Source: Synergistaceae bacterium OttesenSCG-928-D05
GTDB lineage: Bacteria > Synergistota > Synergistia > Synergistales > Synergistaceae
Assembly: GCA_030266985.1 (NCBI GenBank)
Contig: JAJDJB010000001.1
Span: 61,420-125,419, forward strand
DNA: 64,000 bases
Direction: 5' to 3'
The translations under genes were made by a program, and so were the position numbers. Position 1 is the first letter of the stretch. The number at the start of each line of letters is the position of its first letter. This document shows, one piece after another, positions 1 to 8,008 of this stretch. Below the pieces are notes generated by a model. It did no database searches. It was given only the letters and a program-made list of their open reading frames with translations, and was not told where the DNA came from.

Positions 1-72
1 TTCGTATCTCGCAAGCGCCCGGTCGTTTGGGTCAAAACCCAGGGCCTTGATGACCCCGCCTAAAATTCCCAC
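1..72 (-). CDS. secA: SecA preprotein translocase ATPase, N-terminal fragment
   Basis: Only the first 24 codons lie in the window. They read (V/M)GILGGVIKALGFDPNDRA and then LARYE, the characteristic SecA amino terminus (a short amphipathic start, then a Gly-Asp-Pro-Asn-x-Arg-x-Leu segment). The start is a GTG at 72, preceded by an AAGGTGGAG ribosome-binding site about 5 nt upstream. SecA drives Sec-dependent protein export at the cytoplasmic membrane. The gene has its own promoter (150-178). The family call rests on a short fragment, so the name is likely but not certain. Confidence 0.7.
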   Translation of the reverse strand, partial: MGILGGVIKALGFDPNDRALARYE

Positions 73-149
73 AAATGACTCCACCTTTCAGAGTGTCGAA
101 CCACAAAACAACTGCAGCCCTTTTAAGAGGGCCGTTTTGTATCAGACGA

Positions 150-178
150 ATTATATATCTTCTTATAAAAGTGGTCAA
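150..178 (-). promoter_or_regulatory. sigma70-type promoter of secA
   Basis: On the minus strand TTGACC (178-173), a 17-nt spacer and a perfect TATAAT (155-150) precede secA by about 80 nt. A small GC hairpin (117-132) lies in the leader. Confidence 0.65.
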
Positions 179-226
179 AGGAAGTTGTTTGTCAGGCAAA
201 GTTCGTTTTTTCGATGTACCGGATAT

Positions 227-260
227 AAAACGGCGCGCCGGAACCGACGCGCCGCTTTTT
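227..260 (-). terminator. Rho-independent terminator after the M20 peptidase gene
   Basis: A GC-rich hairpin (GGCGCG arms around a short loop) followed on the minus strand by TTTTATA lies directly after the M20 peptidase stop codon. The opposite flank is also T-rich, so it may work in both directions. Confidence 0.7.
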
Positions 261-268
261 ACCAAATT

Positions 269-1489
269 TTATTCATCCGCCATCATAAGCGCGAAGATTT
301 TACACTCATTTTTCATGTACTCGATCACGCTGTATTCGTTCGGCATATGCGCGACATCCGCTTCCTGCACCCAAACCACTGCGGGGATATCGACCTGGCG
401 CAGATAAGCAGCGCAGGTTCCGCCGCCAACGCCGCCAACGACAGGTTTTACGTCCAAAACCTGCGGCAACGCTTTTTCCAAAAGTTTTACGATTGGCGCA
501 TCTACAGGAGTCGGCGCGGGTGCCTGCTCATATTGCAGTTTTCTGACTTCAACGCGCACACCGTGTTTTTCTTCGGTCTTTTTTACCACAGATTCGACAA
601 CTTTCATGACATCGCTCAATTGGACATGCGGCAACACGCGGCAGTCGAAGCAAAAAATTTCGCGGCCGGGTACCGTATTGACGTTGGCTACGTTTTTATT
701 ACGCCGCGTCGGCTCGAACGTGGACACAGAAGGCGCAAAAAGTTCGTCAGTCTCAGGGAATGCATTGTGCAGCGCTTCGTCCAATGCGACGGAAAGTTCG
801 TTCGCAACGCGGCATGCGTTTTTACCAAGCTGCGGCATACTCGCGTGCACCTGTTCACCCGTCACTTCAAATTCCAGCCAGGCAATGCTTTTTTCCGCCA
901 CTTCGATAAAATCGCCTTTTTCGTTGCCGCCGTCCGGCACAATGACGAGGTCGTCCTTGCGAAAAAGACCCTCTTTTATCAGGTACTGAATCCCGTGCAA
1001 GCTGCCGACCTCTTCATCCGCGACAAATGCCAGATAGACTTCATAGGCCGGTGTCACACCAAGCTTTTTCAATGCGGCGGCCGCATAGAGCGAGGCAACA
1101 AGCTCCTGTCCATTATCGCTGGAACCGCGCCCATAGATACGGCCGTCCTTGACTACAGCTTTAAAAGGATCCGTGTCCCAGAGTGAACGGTCTCCCTCCG
1201 GAACCACGTCCATATGCGACATAACCCAGAGGCGTTTTTCGCTTTTGCCCGGGATTTTCACGATTAAATTAGGGCGAACGCCATTTTTTGCCGTCGGGTC
1301 ATTGGAGTTATATATCTCGGGTTTTCCCAATCCCAGTTCTTCAACTTTTTTCGCAAGGTATTGCGCCTTATCGTATTCGCCTTCGCCGCCATCCAGCGGA
1401 CTGACCGCAGGAATCGCGACCAACCCTGACAGCGTATCGATCATTTGAGGTTCCAGCGCGTCGATTGCGCTGAAAATTTTTTCTTTCAT
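269..1489 (-). CDS. M20 family metallopeptidase (dipeptidase/deacylase)
   Basis: A 406-residue cytoplasmic zinc hydrolase of the M20/ArgE-DapE-PepV family. Visible metal and catalytic residues are SHMDVVPEGD (His92, Asp94), GRGSSDNGQ (bridging Asp125) and ADEEVGS (Glu159-Glu160). A typical central dimerisation ('lid') region follows before the C-terminal catalytic part. The ATG at 1489 has a GGGAGG site upstream. It follows pgsA by 24 nt and is probably co-transcribed with it. The substrate, an N-acylated amino acid or small peptide, cannot be read from sequence. The length and motif style fit an amino-acid fermenter's dipeptidase. Confidence 0.85.
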   Translation of the reverse strand: MKEKIFSAIDALEPQMIDTLSGLVAIPAVSPLDGGEGEYDKAQYLAKKVEELGLGKPEIYNSNDPTAKNGVRPNLIVKIPGKSEKRLWVMSHMDVVPEGDRSLWDTDPFKAVVKDGRIYGRGSSDNGQELVASLYAAAALKKLGVTPAYEVYLAFVADEEVGSLHGIQYLIKEGLFRKDDLVIVPDGGNEKGDFIEVAEKSIAWLEFEVTGEQVHASMPQLGKNACRVANELSVALDEALHNAFPETDELFAPSVSTFEPTRRNKNVANVNTVPGREIFCFDCRVLPHVQLSDVMKVVESVVKKTEEKHGVRVEVRKLQYEQAPAPTPVDAPIVKLLEKALPQVLDVKPVVGGVGGGTCAAYLRQVDIPAVVWVQEADVAHMPNEYSVIEYMKNECKIFALMMADE

Positions 1490-1513
1490 TATATGTGGAC
1501 CTCCCTGAGGGTT

Positions 1514-2077
1514 TTATTTTTCCAGAAGGCTTCTCGACTTCATAAGATAGTCCATGCCGGACCATAACGTGAGGAACATCGCAAGCCACATGACGAGCAT
1601 GCCGCCGGGGATATTAAAGATTAAAAGTGAGATGCCTACGATCTGGCTAACCGTTTTAAGCTTACCGCCGCTTGAGGCGGCAATCACGACGCCCTCGGAG
1701 GCCGCGATCATACGGAGCCCTGTGACGATGAATTCGCGCGCGATGATGATGACCACCATCCACGCCGGCACCCTGTGCAATTCCACAAGCGCGACCAATG
1801 CCGCGACTACCATAATTTTGTCCGCCAGCGGGTCAATGAATTTTCCCAGGTTCGTCACCATACCGTGTTTGCGCGCAATGTAACCGTCTGCAGCGTCAGT
1901 GAGCGAAGCAATGATAAAGACAAGTCCTGCAAGCAGGTCTCCGATGTTAACGCCTTCGATGAAACCGAACTGCGTACGCATCGTGAGAAAGACCATAACG
2001 ATCGGCACAAGAAAAACTCTGGAAATGCTCAACATGTTGGGCAAGTTGAGTGCTTTCGGCAGTTTACTTTCCGACAC
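1514..2077 (-). CDS. pgsA: CDP-diacylglycerol--glycerol-3-phosphate 3-phosphatidyltransferase
   Basis: Makes phosphatidylglycerophosphate from CDP-diacylglycerol and glycerol 3-phosphate, the committed step to phosphatidylglycerol and cardiolipin, in the inner membrane. The CDP-alcohol phosphatidyltransferase signature is complete: Asp61-x2-Asp64-Gly-x2-Ala68-Arg69-x8-Gly78-x3-Asp82-x3-Asp86. Several hydrophobic helices surround it and the length (187 aa) is normal. I place the start at GTG 2077 rather than the in-frame ATG at 2095, because a GGAGG site lies 7 nt before this GTG and the upstream ATG would overlap that site. It is first of a two-gene unit with the M20 peptidase gene. Confidence 0.9.
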   Translation of the reverse strand: MSESKLPKALNLPNMLSISRVFLVPIVMVFLTMRTQFGFIEGVNIGDLLAGLVFIIASLTDAADGYIARKHGMVTNLGKFIDPLADKIMVVAALVALVELHRVPAWMVVIIIAREFIVTGLRMIAASEGVVIAASSGGKLKTVSQIVGISLLIFNIPGGMLVMWLAMFLTLWSGMDYLMKSRSLLEK

Positions 2078-2222
2078 GGGCACGCCTCCGTTCATTAAAA
2101 AATAAGGACAATGATATTGGCTTCCATCATTTTATAACAGCGCGGGTTCTTTTCACACCCTTTTTCGTTTACATACCGCGAAAATTCAGCATAAAGCGAA
2201 GGAGTTTTCGGTGTGAAGAACG

Positions 2223-2912
2223 TCAGCCGCGCACCTTTACGCTAGGAAGCAGGCGCCTGATCTGCTCCGCCTCTGCTTTCGCGAGCATCCGGCAGGCCGG
2301 GTCGAGCGCATGATCGGGCAAAAAAGCCTGCACAACCCAGTTTTTATCACGCCCCAGCTGCGTTTGGATTTTTAGAAGCTGTTCTTCGGAGAGCAAGGCC
2401 GGCGACCACGTCGTCCGAAGCTCGTACGACGGAGCGTACAGCCTGAGCGCCGTCAGGCTGTCTTTGATCTTTTGCTCATCTATCGGCACACCTGCCGCCA
2501 CAGCGTACGCATCCTCTCCGAAAGGCGCTTTGACATCCATCGCGACATGATGGACAAGCCCCGCCCCAAGCACACGGCGCAAGAGCTCCGGGTTCGAGCC
2601 GTTCGTGTCAAGTTTGACCGGCAGCCCTATTTCCTTGAACCGGTACAGGAGCGGCAAAAAACCACCCCATATTGTCGGTTCGCCGCCGCTCACGACAACG
2701 CCGTCAAGAAATTTTTTGCGCTTTTCGATATCTGCGAGCACATTTTGCAGCAGGATCGGCTCCGCACGGCCAAGTACGAGGTCGCCGTTATGGCACCACG
2801 GGCACCGGAAATTACAGCCCTGCGTGAAGAGAACAGCAGCGACGTGTCCGTCCCAATCTAAAAAAGAGGTGGGGAGATATCCCCCCACCTGCAGATCGTT
2901 AAAATCGGTCAT
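2223..2912 (-). CDS. nrdG: Anaerobic ribonucleotide reductase activating protein (radical SAM)
   Basis: A radical-SAM enzyme that uses a [4Fe-4S] cluster and SAM to install the glycyl radical on NrdD. The cluster motif CNFRCPWC has Cys33, Cys37 and Cys40 in the CxxxCxxC spacing. The length is 229 aa from the ATG at 2912. An in-frame upstream ATG would add 46 residues that read as the wrong frame of nrdD and is not used. Only two bases separate the nrdD stop from this ATG and no strong ribosome-binding site is visible, so translation is probably coupled to nrdD. Confidence 0.92.
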   Translation of the reverse strand: MTDFNDLQVGGYLPTSFLDWDGHVAAVLFTQGCNFRCPWCHNGDLVLGRAEPILLQNVLADIEKRKKFLDGVVVSGGEPTIWGGFLPLLYRFKEIGLPVKLDTNGSNPELLRRVLGAGLVHHVAMDVKAPFGEDAYAVAAGVPIDEQKIKDSLTALRLYAPSYELRTTWSPALLSEEQLLKIQTQLGRDKNWVVQAFLPDHALDPACRMLAKAEAEQIRRLLPSVKVRG

Positions 2913-2914
2913 TG

Positions 2915-5047
2915 CTACGCGTTTATCACGGGAGTGCGGCAGCGGTCGTGGAGTTCCCCCCGCTTCCCTGCGTTCCACGAAGATGTCCTCGTGAAATACC
3001 CCGTAACGCGAGTGATGCCATCCACATCTTCCGAGCCGCAGCGTGAGCATGTGCCGAGCAGGCCGCGCTCCATGTGGTCACACTCGTTGCAGATCGTGAA
3101 TTCCGGGCTGAACGCAATCTGTGCGTTCTCCGAGTGCTGGAACGTCTTGATCACGAAAGAAGCAAGTGCCTGTGGATCAGGCTTATGCTCGCCCATCCAG
3201 ACGTGCGTAATCGCTCCGGCCTTGATCATCGGGTGGAGTTCGCCTTCGCGCGTCACTTTTTCAATCGGGTCCTGCACGAGCTTATAGTCGAGGTGCGTGC
3301 TGTTCGTGTAATAAATCTCGCCGCTTTCCATGTTTCCTTTGATATATTTGGTCGCAACTTCGGGATAACTGCGCAGGTCAAGCTTCGCGAAACGCAGCGC
3401 GGTACTCTCCGCAGGCGTCTGCTCGAGCACGATCTTGAGATCATAACGTTCCGAAAGCTGCTGGCATTTGAGGTCCATATACTGGATGATCGCTTTGCCG
3501 AGCTGCGCGGCCGCTTCGCTTTCGTGCAGCTGATCGCCGGTAATCGCCTGCACGGCTTCGTTGAGTCCAAGAATACCGATCAGGTGACTCGCCTTGCGCA
3601 TGCGCAGGTAGCTTTCGTCGTCGTGCGACACGCAAAGCGCCGCGAGCGGACCGCCCACGCCGAGGTCCAGGATGCTCTTGATGAACGCGCGCTTCTGCAG
3701 GTGCGCCTTTGCAGCGAGCTCCATCTCCGCATCAATTATGTCGAAGAGCATCTCGTCGCTGCCGCCACTCTTATACGCCGCGCGCGGCAAATTCAGCGTA
3801 ACGTTCTGGAGCGCGCAGTAGCGCATCTTCCAAGGGTGCTTCGCCTCATCAAGATCTTCCGGCGTCAGTTCAAACGAGAGCCTGCAACACTCAGAAAGTT
3901 TCGCAACGCCGCCGCGGTCGAAGACAAAATAGGTGTTCCCCTTTACGGACGCAAGCTCGCACGCATGCGCAAGGCACTCCTCCCAGCCTTCTTCTTTAAA
4001 GAAGTAGTCCGTGATGTGCAGCAGCGGTTTTGGAAAGAAGAAGGGCTGCCCCCTGCTGTCCCCGTGCATATAGACATCGAAAAGCGCCTTGAGGAACATC
4101 TTCGACTCTTTGTCGTAATCCGCGTAGACTTTGCCTGTAAACTTGCCGCCCGGGCCAATCGCCGGAACATCCCGGAAGTGGTTCGGGATTTCGTAATAAA
4201 GATTGATGTCCGTGAACGCAACCTGTCCGCCGCGGCCGCCCGCAAGCTGGTTGAACTCGAAGATAAGCTGCTGCGCGAGCTGCAGATACTGTTCATAGGA
4301 CCAGCCGACCGTATAGGGCGCAAAATACATATTGATCGCGTCCCAGCCGATCGCGCCCGCAAAGTGGTTCTGCAAAACGGACGTCATTTTCAGCATGTGC
4401 GCGAGCAGAACATCCGCGTGCTTCGCGGGGTTCGAGACACTCGTAATCGAAGGAATATTAAGACCGTAACGCGCAACATAAGCAACGCTCTGACCGGAAC
4501 AATAAGGACGATTGACCATACCGAGGTCGTGAAGATGAATGTCGCCTTTCAAATGCGCTTCCGCGACATCTTTAGTAAAAACTTTGGTCAGTGCGTATTC
4601 TTTTAAAACCATTTCCGCGATCGACAGATTAATCGATTCCGGATTGTGGCTCGTGTTGCTGTTTTCTTTATTTTTCGTGAGCATCATTTTTTCGAGGTCG
4701 TGTACGGGGAGACCGATTCTGCTGTGGTCCGCCAGTTTCGCCTCAAGCCCGCGCTGGAACAGCTTCACGTTGACCATCTCGCGGATGATCGTCGTCGTGA
4801 CGCGGCTTCTGTTATATTTGAGCAGATCCTCTTCGACTTCGAGCGCAATGCTTTCCGCCGTCATCGGGTCCACGCCCGTCTCTAGGATCAGCGCGTCGCG
4901 AATTCGCCCCGCGTCCCAGGGGGAGCTTTCCTCCTGCGCGAGCGCGTCGACCATCAACGCGAGGTCGGTCGATTCCCCCGCCTCTTTAAACAGCTGTCCC
5001 TGCCTGCCAAAATAAGATTCTGTTTCATGTGCGGCATCATTTGCCAT
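2915..5047 (-). CDS. nrdD: Anaerobic ribonucleoside-triphosphate reductase (class III)
   Basis: Reduces NTPs to dNTPs under anoxic conditions using a glycyl radical. Near the N-terminus (about residues 30-100) is an ATP-cone regulatory domain. The large barrel follows. The C-terminus has a four-Cys zinc site (Cys653, Cys656, Cys667, Cys670) and the radical loop RVTGYF with Gly683. The length, 710 aa, is usual. The ATG at 5047 overlaps the end of nrdR by 11 nt and has a strong AAGGAGG site inside nrdR. No oxygen-dependent reductase is in the window, in keeping with an anaerobe. Confidence 0.95.
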   Translation of the reverse strand: MANDAAHETESYFGRQGQLFKEAGESTDLALMVDALAQEESSPWDAGRIRDALILETGVDPMTAESIALEVEEDLLKYNRSRVTTTIIREMVNVKLFQRGLEAKLADHSRIGLPVHDLEKMMLTKNKENSNTSHNPESINLSIAEMVLKEYALTKVFTKDVAEAHLKGDIHLHDLGMVNRPYCSGQSVAYVARYGLNIPSITSVSNPAKHADVLLAHMLKMTSVLQNHFAGAIGWDAINMYFAPYTVGWSYEQYLQLAQQLIFEFNQLAGGRGGQVAFTDINLYYEIPNHFRDVPAIGPGGKFTGKVYADYDKESKMFLKALFDVYMHGDSRGQPFFFPKPLLHITDYFFKEEGWEECLAHACELASVKGNTYFVFDRGGVAKLSECCRLSFELTPEDLDEAKHPWKMRYCALQNVTLNLPRAAYKSGGSDEMLFDIIDAEMELAAKAHLQKRAFIKSILDLGVGGPLAALCVSHDDESYLRMRKASHLIGILGLNEAVQAITGDQLHESEAAAQLGKAIIQYMDLKCQQLSERYDLKIVLEQTPAESTALRFAKLDLRSYPEVATKYIKGNMESGEIYYTNSTHLDYKLVQDPIEKVTREGELHPMIKAGAITHVWMGEHKPDPQALASFVIKTFQHSENAQIAFSPEFTICNECDHMERGLLGTCSRCGSEDVDGITRVTGYFTRTSSWNAGKRGELHDRCRTPVINA

Positions 5048-5516
5048 TTCTGTGTACCTCCTTATCCTCTAACAGCCTCGCGATCTCGTTCGTAAAATTG
5101 GAAATATCCGTAAATTCCCGATACACCGAGGCAAAGCGTACATACGCAACCTTGTTGATTTTCCGCAGCTCTTCGGACACCTTGTCGCCGATTACCGACG
5201 CGGCGATCTCACCCTGCCCCGAGCTCTTGAGTTCAGATTCAATGTGCGACGCCGCTTCTTCAAGCCGCTCCAGCGGGACAGGAAGCTTGTCGCACGCAAT
5301 CTGAAATCCGCGGAGCAGTTTTTCGCGGCTGAACGCCTCGCGCCTGCCGTCTTTTTTCACGACCCAGAGATAATTTTTTTCTTCAAGCCGCTCATATGTC
5401 GTAAACCGCGTCTGACACTCCGGACACTCGCGGCGACGCCGATTGACGCGCCCCTCTTCCGTGCTTCTTGTCTCTATCACGCGGCTGTCCATCATACCGC
5501 AAACGGGACATCTCAT
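5037..5516 (-). CDS. nrdR: Transcriptional repressor NrdR
   Basis: A zinc-ribbon/ATP-cone repressor that senses (d)ATP and controls ribonucleotide reductase genes. From the ATG at 5516 the protein begins MRCPVCG, the canonical NrdR start, giving 159 aa. An ATG three codons upstream lacks family support, and GGAG lies 8 nt before the chosen start. The zinc ribbon is formed by Cys3, Cys6, Cys31 and Cys34. The ATP cone spans about residues 46-136. It is first in the nrdR-nrdD-nrdG operon and two NrdR boxes lie in its own promoter, so autoregulation is expected. Confidence 0.95.
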   Translation of the reverse strand: MRCPVCGMMDSRVIETRSTEEGRVNRRRRECPECQTRFTTYERLEEKNYLWVVKKDGRREAFSREKLLRGFQIACDKLPVPLERLEEAASHIESELKSSGQGEIAASVIGDKVSEELRKINKVAYVRFASVYREFTDISNFTNEIARLLEDKEVHRNGK

Positions 5517-5530
5517 TAAGACCACTCCAA

Positions 5531-5546
5531 ACCCTATATACAGCCG
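5531..5546. promoter_or_regulatory. NrdR box 2 (weaker, downstream)
   Basis: ACCCTATATACAGCCG matches 11 of 16 positions of the NrdR-box consensus acaCwAtATaTwGwgt. It begins exactly 31 bp from box 1, the three-turn spacing known for NrdR tandem sites. It lies at or just after the expected transcription start. Confidence 0.65.
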
Positions 5547-5555
5547 AACATAATT

Positions 5556-5583
5556 ATTATAACACTGTATCTTGTGTTATCAA
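5556..5583 (-). promoter_or_regulatory. Promoter of nrdR-nrdD-nrdG
   Basis: On the minus strand TTGATA (5583-5578), a 16-nt spacer and a perfect TATAAT (5561-5556). The spacer is occupied entirely by NrdR box 1, so bound repressor would block RNA polymerase. Confidence 0.75.
5562..5577. promoter_or_regulatory. NrdR box 1 (strong)
   Basis: ACACTGTATCTTGTGT is a near-consensus 16-bp NrdR box with the palindromic ACAC/GTGT ends. It coincides base for base with the spacer between the -35 and -10 hexamers of the nrdR promoter. Confidence 0.8.
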
Positions 5584-5942
5584 GCAAAAAACAGGCCTGT
5601 TTGTCCACAGAAATATCCCCATACATATCCCCATTGATGTTTTGTAATAAAAACAATATTTTGCTTAGTTTTATAAACGACACGCAATTATTTAGAATAT
5701 ACGGTAATTACAATAAACCGAGGTAATATTTAATTGAAAACGAAAAATCCCAAAGCCTTTCCCCAAATTTGTTCTTGCGGGCTTCTTTACATGGCGAATT
5801 GTCAAAAGAAGTGCAACACACTTGAAGTCAAAATTTTTGTGCAGCGTGAAATACGACAGGCTTCTTTTTGTATGTAGTTATATTGACCGGGGCGCGCCTT
5901 GCGTATAAGATTAAGCGGTATCAATATTTTGGAGGTCCTCAT
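5584..5942. other. Intergenic region between nrdR and lrgA
   Basis: An A+T-rich divergent intergenic stretch of about 360 bp. I see a 10-bp direct repeat ATATCCCCAT at 5613-5622 and 5625-5634 (12-nt period), a perfect 10-bp palindrome ACAGGCCTGT (5591-5600), and TTGTCCACA (5601-5609), one mismatch from a DnaA box. No open reading frame with a ribosome-binding site was found. A clear promoter for lrgA could not be fixed. Confidence 0.4.
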
Positions 5943-6302
5943 TTGAAGTACGTTCGTCAATTCCTGATCATTCTAAGCGCCTGTTTCGCGGGCGAATTGC
6001 TCCGCTACATTCTGCCGCTCCCAATCCCTGCCAGCGTCTACGGGCTCGTCGTGATGTTCTGCCTGCTGCTGTCCGGAGTCGTAAAGCTGCATCACGTCTC
6101 CGACGTCGCAAATTTTTTCATCCAGACGATGCCGCTGCTTTTTATTCCTCCGGCAATGGCGATCCTCAACCATTGGGACGTTTTCAGCGCAATCGCGGGA
6201 CGTTTTCTGATTCTCTGCTTCCTGACGACGATCGTTGTAATGGGCGTGACGGGACGCGCAGTCCAGTGGGTCATGAAGCGCAACGCAGGAGACGGCAGAT
6301 GA
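5943..6302 (+). CDS. lrgA: CidA/LrgA family holin-like membrane protein
   Basis: A 119-residue membrane protein with four hydrophobic segments and the family pattern of conserved Pro/Leu residues (for example LPLPIPASVYGL near residue 26). LrgA/CidA proteins work with LrgB/CidB. Proposed roles are murein hydrolase control or export of small metabolites such as pyruvate; which applies here is unknown. The start is TTG 5943, 7 nt after a strong GGAGG. The longer in-frame ATG at 5868 has no site and would add 25 atypical residues. It overlaps lrgB by 4 nt (ATGA), so the two are translationally coupled. Confidence 0.85.
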   Translation: MKYVRQFLIILSACFAGELLRYILPLPIPASVYGLVVMFCLLLSGVVKLHHVSDVANFFIQTMPLLFIPPAMAILNHWDVFSAIAGRFLILCFLTTIVVMGVTGRAVQWVMKRNAGDGR

Positions 6303-6991
6303 GTCCTTTTTTTGAAGGTTCCCTCTATTTCGGCCTTTTTATTACGATCCTCGCTTATGTAATCGGCGTCCGCCTGTACGGCAAATTTCCGTACGCGATA
6401 TTCACGCCGCTGCTGGTGGCTGACTTTATCGTGGTCGCGGCGCTGCTGCTCTTCCGCGTGGAATATGCCGACTACCATCGTTCGGCGCGTTTCCTCGAAA
6501 TGTTGCTGACGCCGGCTACGATTTGCCTCGCGATTCCGCTCTACAAACAACTGGATATTCTTAAGAAAAATTTCCGCGCGATCTTTATCGGCATCGCGGC
6601 CGGCGTTTTCGCAAATTCCGTCGGCGTTCTGATCCTTTCGCGCTTTTTTGGTTTTTCGCATGAGCTTTATGTGACGCTCTTTCCAAAATCCGTCACTTCG
6701 CCGATCGGGATCGGCTTGTCCGAAGAACTTGGCGGGATCGTAACGCTCACCGTCGCCTCGATCATCGTGAGCGGCATGTTTGGAAACGTCACGGCAGAAC
6801 CCATCTACCGCCTCTTCCGTGTAACAGACCCGGTCGCGCGCGGCATCGGGCTCGGGACCGCGTCGCACGCGATGGGCGCCGCGAAAGCCTTCCAGCTCGG
6901 CGAGATAGAGGGCGCGATGAGCGGACTTGCGATCGTGATCACGGGACTTTTTACGGTTGCCGTGGCGCCATTTTTCGTCAATTTGCTTTAA
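6299..6991 (+). CDS. lrgB: LrgB/CidB family membrane protein
   Basis: A 230-residue polytopic membrane protein of the LrgB family. Diagnostic stretches are LFPKSVTSPIGIGLSEELGG in the middle and GLGTASHAMGAAKAFQLGE toward the C-terminus. It is the obligate partner of LrgA, with which it forms a two-gene operon. The ATG at 6299 overlaps the lrgA stop as ATGA. About six to eight hydrophobic helices are visible. The role in this organism is not known; pyruvate uptake/efflux and control of autolysis are the two described in other bacteria. Confidence 0.88.
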   Translation: MSPFFEGSLYFGLFITILAYVIGVRLYGKFPYAIFTPLLVADFIVVAALLLFRVEYADYHRSARFLEMLLTPATICLAIPLYKQLDILKKNFRAIFIGIAAGVFANSVGVLILSRFFGFSHELYVTLFPKSVTSPIGIGLSEELGGIVTLTVASIIVSGMFGNVTAEPIYRLFRVTDPVARGIGLGTASHAMGAAKAFQLGEIEGAMSGLAIVITGLFTVAVAPFFVNLL

Positions 6992-7089
6992 TTTAACAGG
7001 AAAACACGCGCGAATTTTTTGCTGCCGTACCGACGCACGCGTAGCACAGACCTGCTTTTAAACTTTTTTTACATTCGCCGTTTTTTTCT

Positions 7090-7118
7090 TTGACATTTCC
7101 CCCCCCTGCCTGTATAGT
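7090..7118 (+). promoter_or_regulatory. Strong sigma70 promoter of the polyamine operon
   Basis: A perfect TTGACA (7090-7095), a 17-nt spacer and TATAGT (7113-7118) precede speD by about 75 nt. Transcription should begin near 7125, just before a leader hairpin. Confidence 0.8.
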
Positions 7119-7126
7119 TAGAGGCC

Positions 7127-7151
7127 AATCTGCTCATAATCCGAGCGGATT
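7127..7151 (+). promoter_or_regulatory. Leader hairpin at the 5' end of the speD transcript
   Basis: AATCTGCTC and GAGCGGATT form a 9-bp stem (one G-U pair) around a 7-nt loop and are followed by GTTTTA. It would lie at the very 5' end of the mRNA. It could stabilise the transcript or act as a weak attenuator. No known riboswitch pattern is recognised. Confidence 0.45.
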
Positions 7152-7193
7152 GTTTTACTATGGCGCTAGCCTGGAAGGGACGTGGGGATAGGG

Positions 7194-7997
7194 TTGAAAG
7201 ACAAGATCCAGCTTTACGGGTTCAACAACCTGACGAAGACTCTGAGCTTTAATATCTACGATATTTGCTATGCAAAGACGGATCGAGAAAAGAAAGATTA
7301 TATCGCCTATATCGATGAGCAGTATAACTCGGAAAGGCTTACGAACATTCTGTGCGGCGTTACAAACATCATTGGCGCCTGCGTACTCAACATTTCCAAA
7401 CAGGACTATGACCCCGAAGGGGCCAGCGTCACGATTTTGGTTTCGGAGGAGACTGTCCCGCCGGAACAGATAGACGCATCGTGCAATCAGGGGATCGGGT
7501 TCCTGCCGGATAAAGAAACCGTCGCCGCGCATCTGGACAAAAGCCACGTGACGGTTCACACCTACCCCGAATTTCACCCGAACAACGAAATCAGTTCGTT
7601 CCGCGTGGACATTGACGTGTCGACGTGCGGAAGAATCACCCCGCTTACCGCGCTGGACTATCTGATCGGCAGCTTCGATTCGGACGTTATCTCGATGGAC
7701 TACCGCATTCGCGGCTTCACGCGCGACATGGACGGCAAAAAATATTACAAAGACCACGAGATTAATTCGATTCAGAATTTCATCGACCCGAAGACGCTCA
7801 AAAAATATGACGCGATCGACGTGAACGTTTATCAGTCGAACATCTTCCACACGAAGATGATGCTCAAGGAGATCCGGCTGGCGGACTACCTGTTCAACGT
7901 CGATCCGCGCGAGCTTCCGCCGGAAGAACGCCTCGACATCCGCGAACAGATCAACAAAGAGATGCTCGAAATTTACTACGGCATGAACGTCTATTAA
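7194..7997 (+). CDS. speD: S-adenosylmethionine decarboxylase, proteobacterial type
   Basis: Makes decarboxylated SAM, the aminopropyl donor for spermidine. It is a pyruvoyl enzyme: the proenzyme cleaves itself before Ser117 in [14 protein letters not shown] to form the pyruvoyl group. Length and sequence match the long E. coli-type SpeD, with GFNNLTK near the start and [10 protein letters not shown] and NIFHTKM later. Two starts are possible. TTG 7194 aligns with the E. coli start and has GGGGA 5 nt before it. GTG 7182 is four codons earlier but sits almost on top of its GGAAGGGA site. It is first gene of a four-gene polyamine operon. Confidence 0.93.
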   Translation: MKDKIQLYGFNNLTKTLSFNIYDICYAKTDREKKDYIAYIDEQYNSERLTNILCGVTNIIGACVLNISKQDYDPEGASVTILVSEETVPPEQIDASCNQGIGFLPDKETVAAHLDKSHVTVHTYPEFHPNNEISSFRVDIDVSTCGRITPLTALDYLIGSFDSDVISMDYRIRGFTRDMDGKKYYKDHEINSIQNFIDPKTLKKYDAIDVNVYQSNIFHTKMMLKEIRLADYLFNVDPRELPPEERLDIREQINKEMLEIYYGMNVY

Positions 7998-8008
7998 ACG
8001 GAAACAAA

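Noticed and set aside
3074..4606. A 510-codon open frame on the plus strand
   Set aside because: It is antisense to nrdD, without a ribosome-binding site or recognisable family. High G+C at third positions opens such frames.
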